A stretch of 32,628 nt of DNA. Source: Syntrophomonas sp. UBA5288. GTDB lineage: Bacteria; Bacillota; Syntrophomonadia; Syntrophomonadales; Syntrophomonadaceae. The number at the start of each line of letters is the position of its first letter. The first letter of the stretch is position 1. The position numbers and the translations under genes are program-made. The notes beneath the pieces were generated by a model, which worked only from the letters and a program-made list of their open reading frames with translations, was not told the origin of the DNA and made no database searches. Below, piece by piece: positions 16,427 through 23,223 of this stretch. The stretch covers positions 1-32,628 of the forward strand of contig DHSK01000147.1 of NCBI GenBank assembly GCA_002408445.1, given 5' to 3'.

Positions 16427-16471
16427 TTCCAGGGTACGTTCTTATATTTCACTGGCATCGAATTCGGACTC
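16427..16471. pseudogene. 45-bp purA-like fragment
   Basis: It matches 18925-18969 inside purA at 39 of 45 positions in the same orientation (ttccagggtacgttc, then tatatttca, then ggcatcgaa). Outside this stretch similarity fades. It seems to be a decayed partial copy of purA. The rest of the 16288-16678 gap holds a palindrome and a -10 box for the next gene. Confidence 0.6.
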
Positions 16472-16580
16472 TGCTGATATAGTTTTACAAATACTCGCAG
16501 GCGCAGGGAGCAACCTTAACAATGCATATAGTCAACCTAACATCTTGGACAGCAAAAGCAAGCCAGATAAATTATAATTT

Positions 16581-16601
16581 GGTCTATAAATTTATAGGAC
16601 C
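16581..16601. promoter_or_regulatory. Near-perfect palindrome, possible operator
   Basis: GGTCTATAAA / TTTATAGGACC are inverted repeats differing by one inserted base. They lie about 20 bp upstream of a TATAAT (16621-16626) and 78 bp before the start of the plus-strand gene, the right place for a regulator site. Confidence 0.45.
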
Positions 16602-16678
16602 AGATACAGATGATACTGGTTATAATAGGTTTATAAACAAATGTGCAAAATAAAATATAGGAATATAGGAGGTCCTCA

Positions 16679-17881
16679 ATGCACAAGTGGAAGGCGAAAA
16701 AAACAATGATTATTATCTTTTCATGCTTGGGAGCACTGCTTATTGCCGCTTTGGCGTTACTGTTAATCTTAAGCGGAATCTTTCAACAGCCAAAGTATTT
16801 GGAACCCTGGCAAAAGACTTACGCCCAAAAATTTGACGATCCCAGGATACGTCTGGCGGCTCACGGTTTGTTGGCGGCTAACGGTCACAACATGCAGCCG
16901 TGGAAAATCCGGCTCGATAAAAATAACCCCATGGTATTTTATTTATATGCCGATAGTGAACGCACAACCAACGAGGTAGACCCTCCTGCCCGGCAAATGA
17001 TGATTACTCAAGGCACCTTCTTGGAATATGTCAAAATTGCCGGGGATGAATTAGGGTATCAAGCTGCGCTGGAATTATTTCCAGAAGGTACCTATAACGA
17101 ACAAACACTATCAAATAGCATGAAGACCAAACCGGTAGCCAAAATAACGCTTACTAAAACGAAACCTCAGCCCGACCCTCTGTATGATTTTCTGTTTTTG
17201 CCGGACACAAACCGGGCGGCCTATCTGCCAACCAGGTTAACTACTGCAGAAATCAAACAGTTGCAGGCCATCAATACCGATCCCGGTCTGTCAATGGAGA
17301 TTTTTCAGGACCAGAAAAACAGGGATAAACTAAGCGGCTATGCCATGCAGAGTGCGACCATCGAAGCGGGCGTGAGCCGTGTTATGAAGGAAACGGAAGT
17401 CATCTTTCGCGCTAACGAGTACCAAAAGAATAAATATCGCTATGGTTTTTCGGTCGAAGGTCAGGGCACTGCGGGAATCATGCGCCACCTTATGCAAGGA
17501 TTGGTCACCTTATTTCCTTCGCTAAACCAAGGAAAAGCTGCCTCAGATATGTTTATTAAGTCTACCCGGACCTCGGTGAATAATACCCCGGCCTATGCCT
17601 TGATTATTACCAAGGATAACAGCCGTTCCAATCAGGTGAAAAGCGGCATGCTTTATAGTAGATTGATACTGACCGCGCAGCGGTTGGGCTTTGCTATGCA
17701 GCCGCTCAGTCAGGCTCTGGAAGAATATCCCGAAATGAAAGAACCCTACAGCGGCATCCACCGCGACTATGCACCAGATGGAGGTACTATTCAGATGTTC
17801 GTCCGCCTGGGCAAGCCCACCCAAGAAGTCCCGCCCAGCATGCGGCGCGATGTCATGGATTTGATCGCAACCCAGCCCTGA
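16679..17881 (+). CDS. Membrane-anchored nitroreductase-like (Acg family) protein
   Basis: A 400-residue protein with one N-terminal membrane segment (residues 9-31, MIIIFSCLGALLIAALALLL) and then a nitroreductase-fold region. LAAHGLLAANGHNMQPWKI near residues 59-77 is the FMN-phosphate-binding segment of Acg-type proteins, and DTNRAAYLPTRLTTAE near 175-190 is the equivalent second region. Acg proteins bind FMN but their reaction is generally unclear. ATG at 16679 is preceded by AGGAGG. This is the only intact plus-strand gene in the window, with its own upstream palindrome and -10 box, so it is probably a single-gene unit. Confidence 0.78.
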   Translation: MHKWKAKKTMIIIFSCLGALLIAALALLLILSGIFQQPKYLEPWQKTYAQKFDDPRIRLAAHGLLAANGHNMQPWKIRLDKNNPMVFYLYADSERTTNEVDPPARQMMITQGTFLEYVKIAGDELGYQAALELFPEGTYNEQTLSNSMKTKPVAKITLTKTKPQPDPLYDFLFLPDTNRAAYLPTRLTTAEIKQLQAINTDPGLSMEIFQDQKNRDKLSGYAMQSATIEAGVSRVMKETEVIFRANEYQKNKYRYGFSVEGQGTAGIMRHLMQGLVTLFPSLNQGKAASDMFIKSTRTSVNNTPAYALIITKDNSRSNQVKSGMLYSRLILTAQRLGFAMQPLSQALEEYPEMKEPYSGIHRDYAPDGGTIQMFVRLGKPTQEVPPSMRRDVMDLIATQP

Positions 17882-17912
17882 GGCCCGCTCCTAACGTCGG
17901 GGCCGTAGGGCT
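17882..17912. repeat. GC-rich dispersed repeat family C, copy 1
   Basis: Its reverse complement CCTACGGCCCCGACGTTAGG, extending to AGCGGGCC, matches 24325-24354 and 24451-24480 with few differences. It directly follows the stop codon. The remaining bases to 18046 show no supported feature. Confidence 0.75.
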
Positions 17913-18046
17913 GGCTACGGACTATAAGATATACCCTATTTAATAAATGGTTGCAGCTTCTGGTCATGGGGGGTTAATAAAAAAAATAGCCACTGAATTT
18001 TTATGGCCCCAATTTTTGCCCCAAATATAAAATCAAGCCTTAGCCA

Positions 18047-18079
18047 CAAAAATAGCGGGGTCTGATAAACCCCGCTATT
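18047..18079 (-). terminator. Terminator of tRNA-Val
   Basis: Arms 18051-18060 (aatagcgggg) and 18070-18079 (ccccgctatt) pair perfectly. On the minus strand the stem is followed by TTTTTGTGG. It lies 12 bp past the tRNA end. Confidence 0.88.
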
Positions 18080-18091
18080 GCTGTCTTTATA

Positions 18092-18166
18092 TGGTGGGCG
18101 CGATAGGGTTCGAACCTACGACTTCTACCGTGTGAAGGTAGCACTCTCCCGCTGAGTTACGCGCCC
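18092..18166 (-). tRNA. tRNA-Val(CAC)
   Basis: A 75-nt cloverleaf with CCA: acceptor GGGCGCG / CGCGCCC, anticodon stem CTACC / GGTAG around loop TTCACAC (anticodon CAC), T loop TTCGAAC. It reads GUG codons. It sits 44 bp after purA. Confidence 0.95.
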
Positions 18167-18210
18167 ATCTGGTTTAATTATTTTAACATTTTTTCGGCCC
18201 GGTGACAATT

Positions 18211-19491
18211 CTATAGGAAACTCGGGTCAGTCACTATGGTCTGGGCCCGTCCCGGTCCCACCGCTATGATCGAAGCTTTTATGCCTGTTATATCCTCGAT
18301 TCTGGCAATATAAGCCTTGGCGGCAGGCGGAAGTTCGCTATACTCATGCACCCGGGTGATATCGGTCTGCCAGCCTTCCACTTCGGTATATTCCGGCTGA
18401 CACTGGCACAGTATGTTAATGTTTTCCGGGAATTCACTTAAAAGCTGGCCTTTGTAACGATAGCCGGTACAAATTTTTATAGTTTTGAAGGTATCCAGCA
18501 CATCCAGCTTGGTTATGGCCCAATCAGTCAGGCCATTGACCCGGGCCGCATATCTGAGGATTACGGCATCCAGCCACCCGCACCGGCGTGCCCGCCCGGT
18601 GGTAACTCCAAACTCAGCGCCTCTTTCGCGCAACAACTCGCCTAAACTATCGTTTAACTCGGTTGGGAATGGTCCTTCCCCTACCCTGGTAGTATATGCT
18701 TTCGCTATGCCCATGACTCGTTCTATGCAGGTAGGTCCTACTCCGGAACCGGTGCAGGCACCTCCGGCCGTCGGGCTGGAAGATGTTACAAAAGGATAAG
18801 TTCCGTGGTCGATATCCAGCAAAGTTCCCTGCGCACCCTCGAAGAGCACTTTTTTGCCGCTTTTTATGGCATCATACACCATTACTGAGGTATCAGCCAG
18901 ATTGCCTCTAAGTATGTTTATCTGTTCCAGGGTACGTTCGTATATTTCAGCGGCATCGAAACCGGGCTCCTCATAGATTTTATCCAGGATCTTGTTTTTA
19001 TAAGCCACCACCGCCTGCATGCGTTCCTTAATAGCATCATCAGGCTGCAGAAAATCGCTTATGCGAAAGCCGGTGCGGCTGAATTTGTCTTCATAAGCCG
19101 GACCTATGCCTCTTTTGGTCGTACCAATTTTCTGGCTGCGATCCTGCATTTCATCTATTTTTTTATGGTAAGGTAATACCACCGGGGCCTTTAAACTAAT
19201 TTTTAAATGGCTGGTATCAATACCGCGGGCCTGTAAACCGTTTATTTCGGTTATTACTTCCTCCAGGTCAACTACCACCCCATTACCTACGATACAGGTT
19301 TTATCCTGGTACAAAATGCCGGAGGGAATCAAATGGAGCATAAATTTCTCGTCATTAACTTCTACGGTATGACCGGCGTTGCTGCCTCCCTGGTAGCGTA
19401 CGACATAATCCGCTTTCTCGGCTATATAATCGGTTATTTTGCCTTTGCCCTCGTCTCCCCACTGTGCTCCTACTATTATTAAAGCCGCCAT
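18211..19491 (-). CDS. purA: Adenylosuccinate synthetase
   Basis: A 426-residue enzyme of normal length. It joins aspartate to IMP using GTP, the first step from IMP to AMP. Seen: the N-terminal P-loop-like GAQWGDEGKGK, GGSNAGHTVEV with the catalytic histidine, FEGAQGTLLDIDHGTYPFVTS near 223-243, and the guanine-binding TKLDVLDTFK region. ATG at 19489-19491 (MAALIIVG) has GGGGG eight bases upstream; a GTG three codons earlier is less likely. It has its own promoter 118 bp upstream. A small purA-like fragment lies at 16427-16471. Confidence 0.97.
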   Translation of the reverse strand: MAALIIVGAQWGDEGKGKITDYIAEKADYVVRYQGGSNAGHTVEVNDEKFMLHLIPSGILYQDKTCIVGNGVVVDLEEVITEINGLQARGIDTSHLKISLKAPVVLPYHKKIDEMQDRSQKIGTTKRGIGPAYEDKFSRTGFRISDFLQPDDAIKERMQAVVAYKNKILDKIYEEPGFDAAEIYERTLEQINILRGNLADTSVMVYDAIKSGKKVLFEGAQGTLLDIDHGTYPFVTSSSPTAGGACTGSGVGPTCIERVMGIAKAYTTRVGEGPFPTELNDSLGELLRERGAEFGVTTGRARRCGWLDAVILRYAARVNGLTDWAITKLDVLDTFKTIKICTGYRYKGQLLSEFPENINILCQCQPEYTEVEGWQTDITRVHEYSELPPAAKAYIARIEDITGIKASIIAVGPGRAQTIVTDPSFL

Positions 19492-19616
19492 GGCTTGCAC
19501 CCCCTGCCTTATTACACAAAAACAGTTTGTCTATATTATCATATGCCCATGTCCGCAGGACATACCCCAAGGTCTTAACCTGCGCTTATATTTTTTACTT
19601 ACTAATCAGCAAACTA

Positions 19617-19645
19617 ATATTAGCAGAAGCACCAAAGGGTGTCAA
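19617..19645 (-). promoter_or_regulatory. Promoter of purA
   Basis: On the minus strand a perfect -35 TTGACA (19640-19645) is followed after exactly 17 bp by TAATAT (19617-19622). It implies a leader of about 118 nt with a small hairpin (atgtcc/ggacat). The rest of the 302-bp gap 19492-19793 shows nothing else. Confidence 0.82.
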
Positions 19646-19793
19646 CACAAGCAAAGCCGTGCTTTTTCCGGCCTGATTGCATACAGTATATTCCATTCCG
19701 GCATCCCCGGCTCTTATTACTTACTATCACCCGGCTGATGGTTAAATATGTGCCGGACCAGCTCCTTTTGTAGTATTTAACGTCCTCCAGGTG

Positions 19794-20240
19794 CTATTGG
19801 GCTTTTACTTTTACCTTGATCTGGGCCTGGATGGAAGGGTAAATTTTTAGTTTAACCTGGTAGTCGCCCAAGTGTTTTATGGGGTCGGTCATTTCGACTT
19901 TCTTTTTATCAATTTTGACATGGAATTGTTCATTTATAACATCGGCAATTTCTTTGGCGGTTACGGCGCCAAACAACCGGTCCGAGCCACCCGTTTTAAC
20001 CGCTATAGTTACTGATTGTCCGTCCAGTTTCTGCTTAAGAACCTGCGCTTCTTCAGTCTCACGGATTTTTTTCTTCTGCTCCCGCGCCTGTTTTTCCTGG
20101 GACTCTTTTAATTTAGTAGTAGTGGCTTCGGAGGCCAGACCCCGGGGAATCAGGAAGTTACGGGCATAACCGTCCGATACTTCCTTGATCTCACCTGCGC
20201 GCCCCAAACTTTTTACATCTTTAACTAGTATTATTTTCAT
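19794..20240 (-). CDS. rplI: 50S ribosomal protein L9
   Basis: The 148-residue product has the L9 N-domain MKIILVKDVKSLGRAGEIKE with the rRNA-binding DGYARNFLIPRGLA, the long connecting helix (residues about 41-75) and the C-domain. It binds 23S rRNA near the L1 stalk. It overlaps the preceding yybS-like gene by 4 bp, so the two are translationally coupled. Confidence 0.97.
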   Translation of the reverse strand: MKIILVKDVKSLGRAGEIKEVSDGYARNFLIPRGLASEATTTKLKESQEKQAREQKKKIRETEEAQVLKQKLDGQSVTIAVKTGGSDRLFGAVTAKEIADVINEQFHVKIDKKKVEMTDPIKHLGDYQVKLKIYPSIQAQIKVKVKAQ

Positions 20241-21187
20241 AAAGGCACCTCCTTATCGGTTCTTAGTTTACGATAATCGATTAGTGAATCAAATAACCCC
20301 AAAAGGATTAGAAAAATCAATACGGGCAAAGTGAGAAAAATAGCTGTAATTACAATCAGTACGGTAAGCCATGGTTTTCTAAAAGGATGAACGTTATTTA
20401 GTTTAAAAGCCAGCACAGATAAGCCAAAATAGGCCAGTACCGGTGCCATTACAGCAAGCAGGTTGGAGCCGATCAGCCTCATGGTTGATTCCTCCTGGCC
20501 GGTAAGCCATAATCCCAGACCCGCTATGACTACCCAGGCAAATTGCCAGGGCAACTGCTCGCCGGCAAAGGGCCGTTTTTCAAGCCGGTTTAGTCCCCGG
20601 CGCCGGGCCAGGCGTGATGCCAGATAGAGAGTTATTGCGGTAATCATTATCGTCTGCAGAAAATAGAGAGCCGGCATATGCTGTACCATTACGTGTACTA
20701 TCTTGTAAAGCGAGGATTCGAACTCCGCTTCGCTCATTCCGGTATCTCTGTAGAGTTCAAATGCTCCGGAGTTTTCGTATAACTCCAGGTTTTCTTTTAC
20801 ATAATTATTAATCTGGTGTTCTACCTGGGTAATGCCATTATCTCCGTTAAGGTAAATCAGGCCAAGTAAAAGCCCGCCCGCTATGACCGCTGTACCCAGT
20901 CCCACTTTGAGCAAATTATAATATCCGCTGTTTTTATTGATGGCTCGAAATGCCATAGCCAGTGCCGGTAAGCCAATATACAGGAAATCGATAGTTCCGG
21001 CCAAAAACCACAGCAGTAGTAAATTAGCGGCATATATAATGGTTAATTGCTTTTTATTGGTTTCCAGTCCGGTGAGTATTAATATAATTCCCCATATGAT
21101 GGCAAGTACAAACATAAGTGAAGGTATATTAATCATAACCAGACAGGTCAGACATGATAAGATGAGATATAGGACGAATGCCGGCAA
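20237..21187 (-). CDS. YybS-like DUF2232 membrane protein
   Basis: About 316 residues with roughly eight membrane segments and a central charged loop (NNYVKENLELYENSGAFELY). The topology and position between rpsR and rplI fit the YybS/DUF2232 family, whose function is unknown. I favour TTG at 21185-21187, because AGAGGTGAT lies just upstream; the frame is open for 17 further codons, which would overlap the MazG-like gene and begin with an implausible cysteine-rich stretch. It ends with a 4-bp overlap into rplI. The gdpP gene usually found next in Firmicutes is absent. Confidence 0.75.
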   Translation of the reverse strand: MPAFVLYLILSCLTCLVMINIPSLMFVLAIIWGIILILTGLETNKKQLTIIYAANLLLLWFLAGTIDFLYIGLPALAMAFRAINKNSGYYNLLKVGLGTAVIAGGLLLGLIYLNGDNGITQVEHQINNYVKENLELYENSGAFELYRDTGMSEAEFESSLYKIVHVMVQHMPALYFLQTIMITAITLYLASRLARRRGLNRLEKRPFAGEQLPWQFAWVVIAGLGLWLTGQEESTMRLIGSNLLAVMAPVLAYFGLSVLAFKLNNVHPFRKPWLTVLIVITAIFLTLPVLIFLILLGLFDSLIDYRKLRTDKEVPL

Positions 21188-21191
21188 GGTA

Positions 21192-21515
21192 TCACCTCTT
21201 CTTGTTTTCCAAATAGTTTGACAGTTCGAACAGGTCATTATACCACCGTTCCACTTCCCGGGCTTCTTTTATGCTAACATTCAGTTTGTCTTTAACTGTG
21301 CGGTCCAGGTTCGAAAACGAAACTCCCACTCTTCGGCCCAGCAGATAGGTGATAATAATTATGGAAGCCAGTGCATCATTTTTAGTATCATTGCCTGTTT
21401 TAATGAGCGATTTGAAAAGGTCGGCCACCGCATCGAGCAGCTCAGTTTTGAGCCATTCAATAATCTTAAAGTTCTGGGCTACATCAATGTCCTTGCTCCG
21501 AGTATTCAAATACAT
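21192..21515 (-). CDS. MazG-like family protein
   Basis: A 107-residue all-helical protein. The segment WLKTELLDAVADLFKSLIKT followed by NDALASIIIITYLLGRRVGV resembles the MazG-like family found between rpsR and yybS in Clostridia. The classical EExxE metal-binding residues of MazG NTP pyrophosphohydrolases are not obvious, so activity is uncertain. ATG at 21513-21515 is chosen for the strong GGAGGAGG upstream; a longer frame starts 57 bases earlier without one. Confidence 0.7.
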   Translation of the reverse strand: MYLNTRSKDIDVAQNFKIIEWLKTELLDAVADLFKSLIKTGNDTKNDALASIIIITYLLGRRVGVSFSNLDRTVKDKLNVSIKEAREVERWYNDLFELSNYLENKKR

Positions 21516-21561
21516 GCACCTCCTCCTTTTGTTTTCTTCAACAATGCCTTGATTCCTTCTT

Positions 21562-21593
21562 AAATAAATCAAGCCCCCGTAAAAGAGGGCTTG
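21562..21593 (-). terminator. Terminator after rpsR
   Basis: Arms caagccccc (21570-21578) and gagggcttg (21585-21593) pair; the minus-strand tail is ATTTATTTA, only moderately U-rich. It would separate the ribosomal operon from the MazG-like gene. Confidence 0.65.
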
Positions 21594-21601
21594 AACTGGT
21601 T

Positions 21602-21826
21602 TTATTCTGATGTATAGGGCAGAAGTGCCATAAAGCGTGCTCTTTTAATAGCTACCGTCAACTGCCGCTGATGGTTGGCACAATTGCCGGTAATGCGGCG
21701 GGGAAGAATCTTCCCGCGTTCGGTGATATATCTACGGAGTTTGAACAAATCTTTGTAATCTATATGTTCAACTTTATCAGCACAGAAATTGCACTGACGC
21801 CGTTTTTTCCTTTTATCTTTTTTCAC
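21602..21826 (-). CDS. rpsR: 30S ribosomal protein S18
   Basis: The 74-residue product shows CNFCADKVEHIDYKD and the conserved PRRITGNCANHQRQLTVAIKRARFMALLPY. The CxxC with the later Cys and His may form the zinc-binding version of S18. It partners S6 in the 30S platform and follows rpsF and ssb, the universal order. Confidence 0.97.
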   Translation of the reverse strand: MKKDKRKKRRQCNFCADKVEHIDYKDLFKLRRYITERGKILPRRITGNCANHQRQLTVAIKRARFMALLPYTSE

Positions 21827-21844
21827 TCAAAGCTTACCTCCTTT

Positions 21845-22279
21845 TTAAAAAGGTATGTCATCATCATTGTTATCTACTATGTCGATATCTTCCAGGTTGA
21901 CTTCATGCCCCAGGTCGCTCCATTCGTCATTCTTGGGTGCACTTTGGGTTTCGCGATGTACGGAACCTGTCCCACCTTTATCCAAAAACCTTACGTCGTC
22001 GGCTACTACTTCGGCAACTTTTCGCTTTTGGCCATCCTGGGTCTCGTAAGTCCTTATCTGTAACCTGCCTTCAACTGCTGCCAGCCGGCCTTTACCCAGA
22101 TAATTAGCACAATTCTCCGCTAGTTTCTGCCAGACCACGATATCGATAAAGTCGGTTTCCTCTCTGTTGAATTTACGGTTAATTGCCAGGGTAAACTTAC
22201 ACACGGCAGCCCCATTAGGAGTATATCTTAATTCCGGGTCACGCGTAAGCCGGCCTATCAGGATAACTCTATTCAACAT
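21845..22279 (-). CDS. ssb: Single-stranded DNA-binding protein
   Basis: The 144-residue product starts MLNRVILIGRLTRDPELRYT, has the OB-fold through about residue 105, then a flexible linker, and ends in the acidic tip DDDIPF that recruits partner proteins. It functions as a tetramer on single-stranded DNA in replication and repair. It sits between rpsF and rpsR. Confidence 0.97.
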   Translation of the reverse strand: MLNRVILIGRLTRDPELRYTPNGAAVCKFTLAINRKFNREETDFIDIVVWQKLAENCANYLGKGRLAAVEGRLQIRTYETQDGQKRKVAEVVADDVRFLDKGGTGSVHRETQSAPKNDEWSDLGHEVNLEDIDIVDNNDDDIPF

Positions 22280-22306
22280 AATCGTTCCCCCCCAAACTAT
22301 TTGTGG

Positions 22307-22600
22307 TTATTTCTCATCTTGGCGAATAATGATATGACGCAAGAATTTATCGGATAATTTTATAACCCTGTCCAACTCTTGAACAGTTTCCGGCTTACCG
22401 TCAAAATACCACAGAAAATAAATTCCCTCAGCATAGTCTTCGATCCTGTAAGCTAGACGCTTTTTGCCCCAACCATCAGCTTCATTAGCAAACTCGCCGC
22501 CAAACTCATCAATTATCTTACGTAATCTCTCTTTTACTTCGGCGATGACTTCTTCGGTCAGGTCGGGTTTTAGAACAAACATTAACTCATATCTGCGCAT
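22307..22600 (-). CDS. rpsF: 30S ribosomal protein S6
   Basis: The 97-residue product starts MRRYELMFVLKPDLTEE and contains GWGKKRLAYRIEDYAEGIYF, typical of S6. It binds S18 and 16S rRNA in the platform. GGGAGGAGG precedes the ATG. It is the first gene of the rpsF-ssb-rpsR operon. Confidence 0.97.
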   Translation of the reverse strand: MRRYELMFVLKPDLTEEVIAEVKERLRKIIDEFGGEFANEADGWGKKRLAYRIEDYAEGIYFLWYFDGKPETVQELDRVIKLSDKFLRHIIIRQDEK

Positions 22601-22618
22601 CGTTACACCTCCTCCCTG

Positions 22619-22668
22619 CGGACTAGTCCATTTTTATGGACTCGGCTCCGGTCTAACCGGAGCAGGGA
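22619..22668 (-). promoter_or_regulatory. rpsF leader hairpins, possible S6:S18 autoregulatory site
   Basis: The roughly 72-nt leader holds two hairpins on the minus strand: CTCCGGTTAGACCGGAG and AGTCCATAAAAATGGACT, just before the Shine-Dalgarno site. Many bacterial rpsF leaders bind the S6:S18 complex. Whether this one has the conserved CCG motif in the required bulge needs a covariance model. Confidence 0.5.
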
Positions 22669-22679
22669 CTTACCAATAA

Positions 22680-22708
22680 ATTATAGCAATATTGTTATTT
22701 TGATGCAA
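22680..22708 (-). promoter_or_regulatory. Promoter of rpsF operon
   Basis: The -35 TTGCAT (22703-22708) and -10 TATAAT (22680-22685) are separated by exactly 17 bp, with an extended -10 (TGC before TATAAT). Confidence 0.85.
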
Positions 22709-22725
22709 GCAAAGCTCCCACTTAA

Positions 22726-22932
22726 TTACAGGTTACCTTTTATAAGTAAGGTGGTTAACTCTTTTACTGGCTTTTCAATAATATGGGTATCATGATAAAG
22801 TGCCTTTAGTATTGCTATTTCTTCATTGTTATAGTTGGTCTTAAAGCCAATAATACAAAAACGCTCATCTGCAGGGCGATTCTTCACCGTTACCAGGTCA
22901 CCGGTATTAAAAATTTTATCAACTCTTTTCAC
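22726..22932 (-). CDS. Small hypothetical protein (68 aa)
   Basis: A 68-residue protein, MKRVDKIFNTGDLVTVKNRP..., with alternating beta-type hydrophobics and no signal or membrane segment. I do not recognise it; the opening resembles small KOW/SH3-like beta barrels only vaguely. The start is GTG at 22930-22932 with AGGAGAG about ten bases upstream. The ribosome site is next to one arm of a 12-bp inverted repeat (22946-22992), so translation may be controlled by that hairpin. It lies between the DUF951 gene and the rpsF promoter. Confidence 0.7.
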   Translation of the reverse strand: MKRVDKIFNTGDLVTVKNRPADERFCIIGFKTNYNNEEIAILKALYHDTHIIEKPVKELTTLLIKGNL

Positions 22933-22945
22933 CTGGGGTCTCTCC

Positions 22946-22992
22946 TTTCAGGCACTTATTCTATTATCATAATATGTATCAAGTGCCTGAAA
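22946..22992. promoter_or_regulatory. 12-bp inverted repeat next to a ribosome site
   Basis: TTTCAGGCACTT at 22946-22957 and AAGTGCCTGAAA at 22981-22992 are perfect complements with a 23-nt loop. On the minus strand the 3' arm ends in GAAA and runs straight into the GGAGAG Shine-Dalgarno site of the 68-residue gene, while the 5' arm covers the DUF951 stop codon. Confidence 0.65.
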
Positions 22993-23197
22993 TGTTAGTC
23001 CCATCTGCTCCCGGCCGCTCGATTCTTACCATTCTTTTTTCAAATTGCATGCGGGGCAGCATAACCACCCGGCCGCAACCTTCACATTTGATCTTTATAT
23101 CTGCTCCCATACGTATTATGGTCCAATTGTAACTACCGCAGGGATGCTGCTTTTTCATGCGGACTACATCGCCCAGATTAAATTGCTTACGTTCCAT
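22979..23197 (-). CDS. DUF951 family protein
   Basis: A 72-residue protein, MERKQFNLGDVVRMKKQHPCG, with cysteine pairs in HPCGS and KCEGCGRVV suggesting a zinc site. DUF951 proteins are small, common in Firmicutes near rpsF, and of unknown function. The gene is 26 bp after the selD stop codon on the same strand and may be co-transcribed with selD. Confidence 0.85.
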   Translation of the reverse strand: MERKQFNLGDVVRMKKQHPCGSYNWTIIRMGADIKIKCEGCGRVVMLPRMQFEKRMVRIERPGADGTNISGT

Positions 23198-23223
23198 ATT
23201 CTATCCATCCATTCCCCCAGCAA

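Noticed and set aside
17950..18030. Possible integrase C-terminus (FGAKIGAIKIQW) near tRNA-Val
   Set aside because: Only a dozen residues and no upstream integrase sequence; too short to call.
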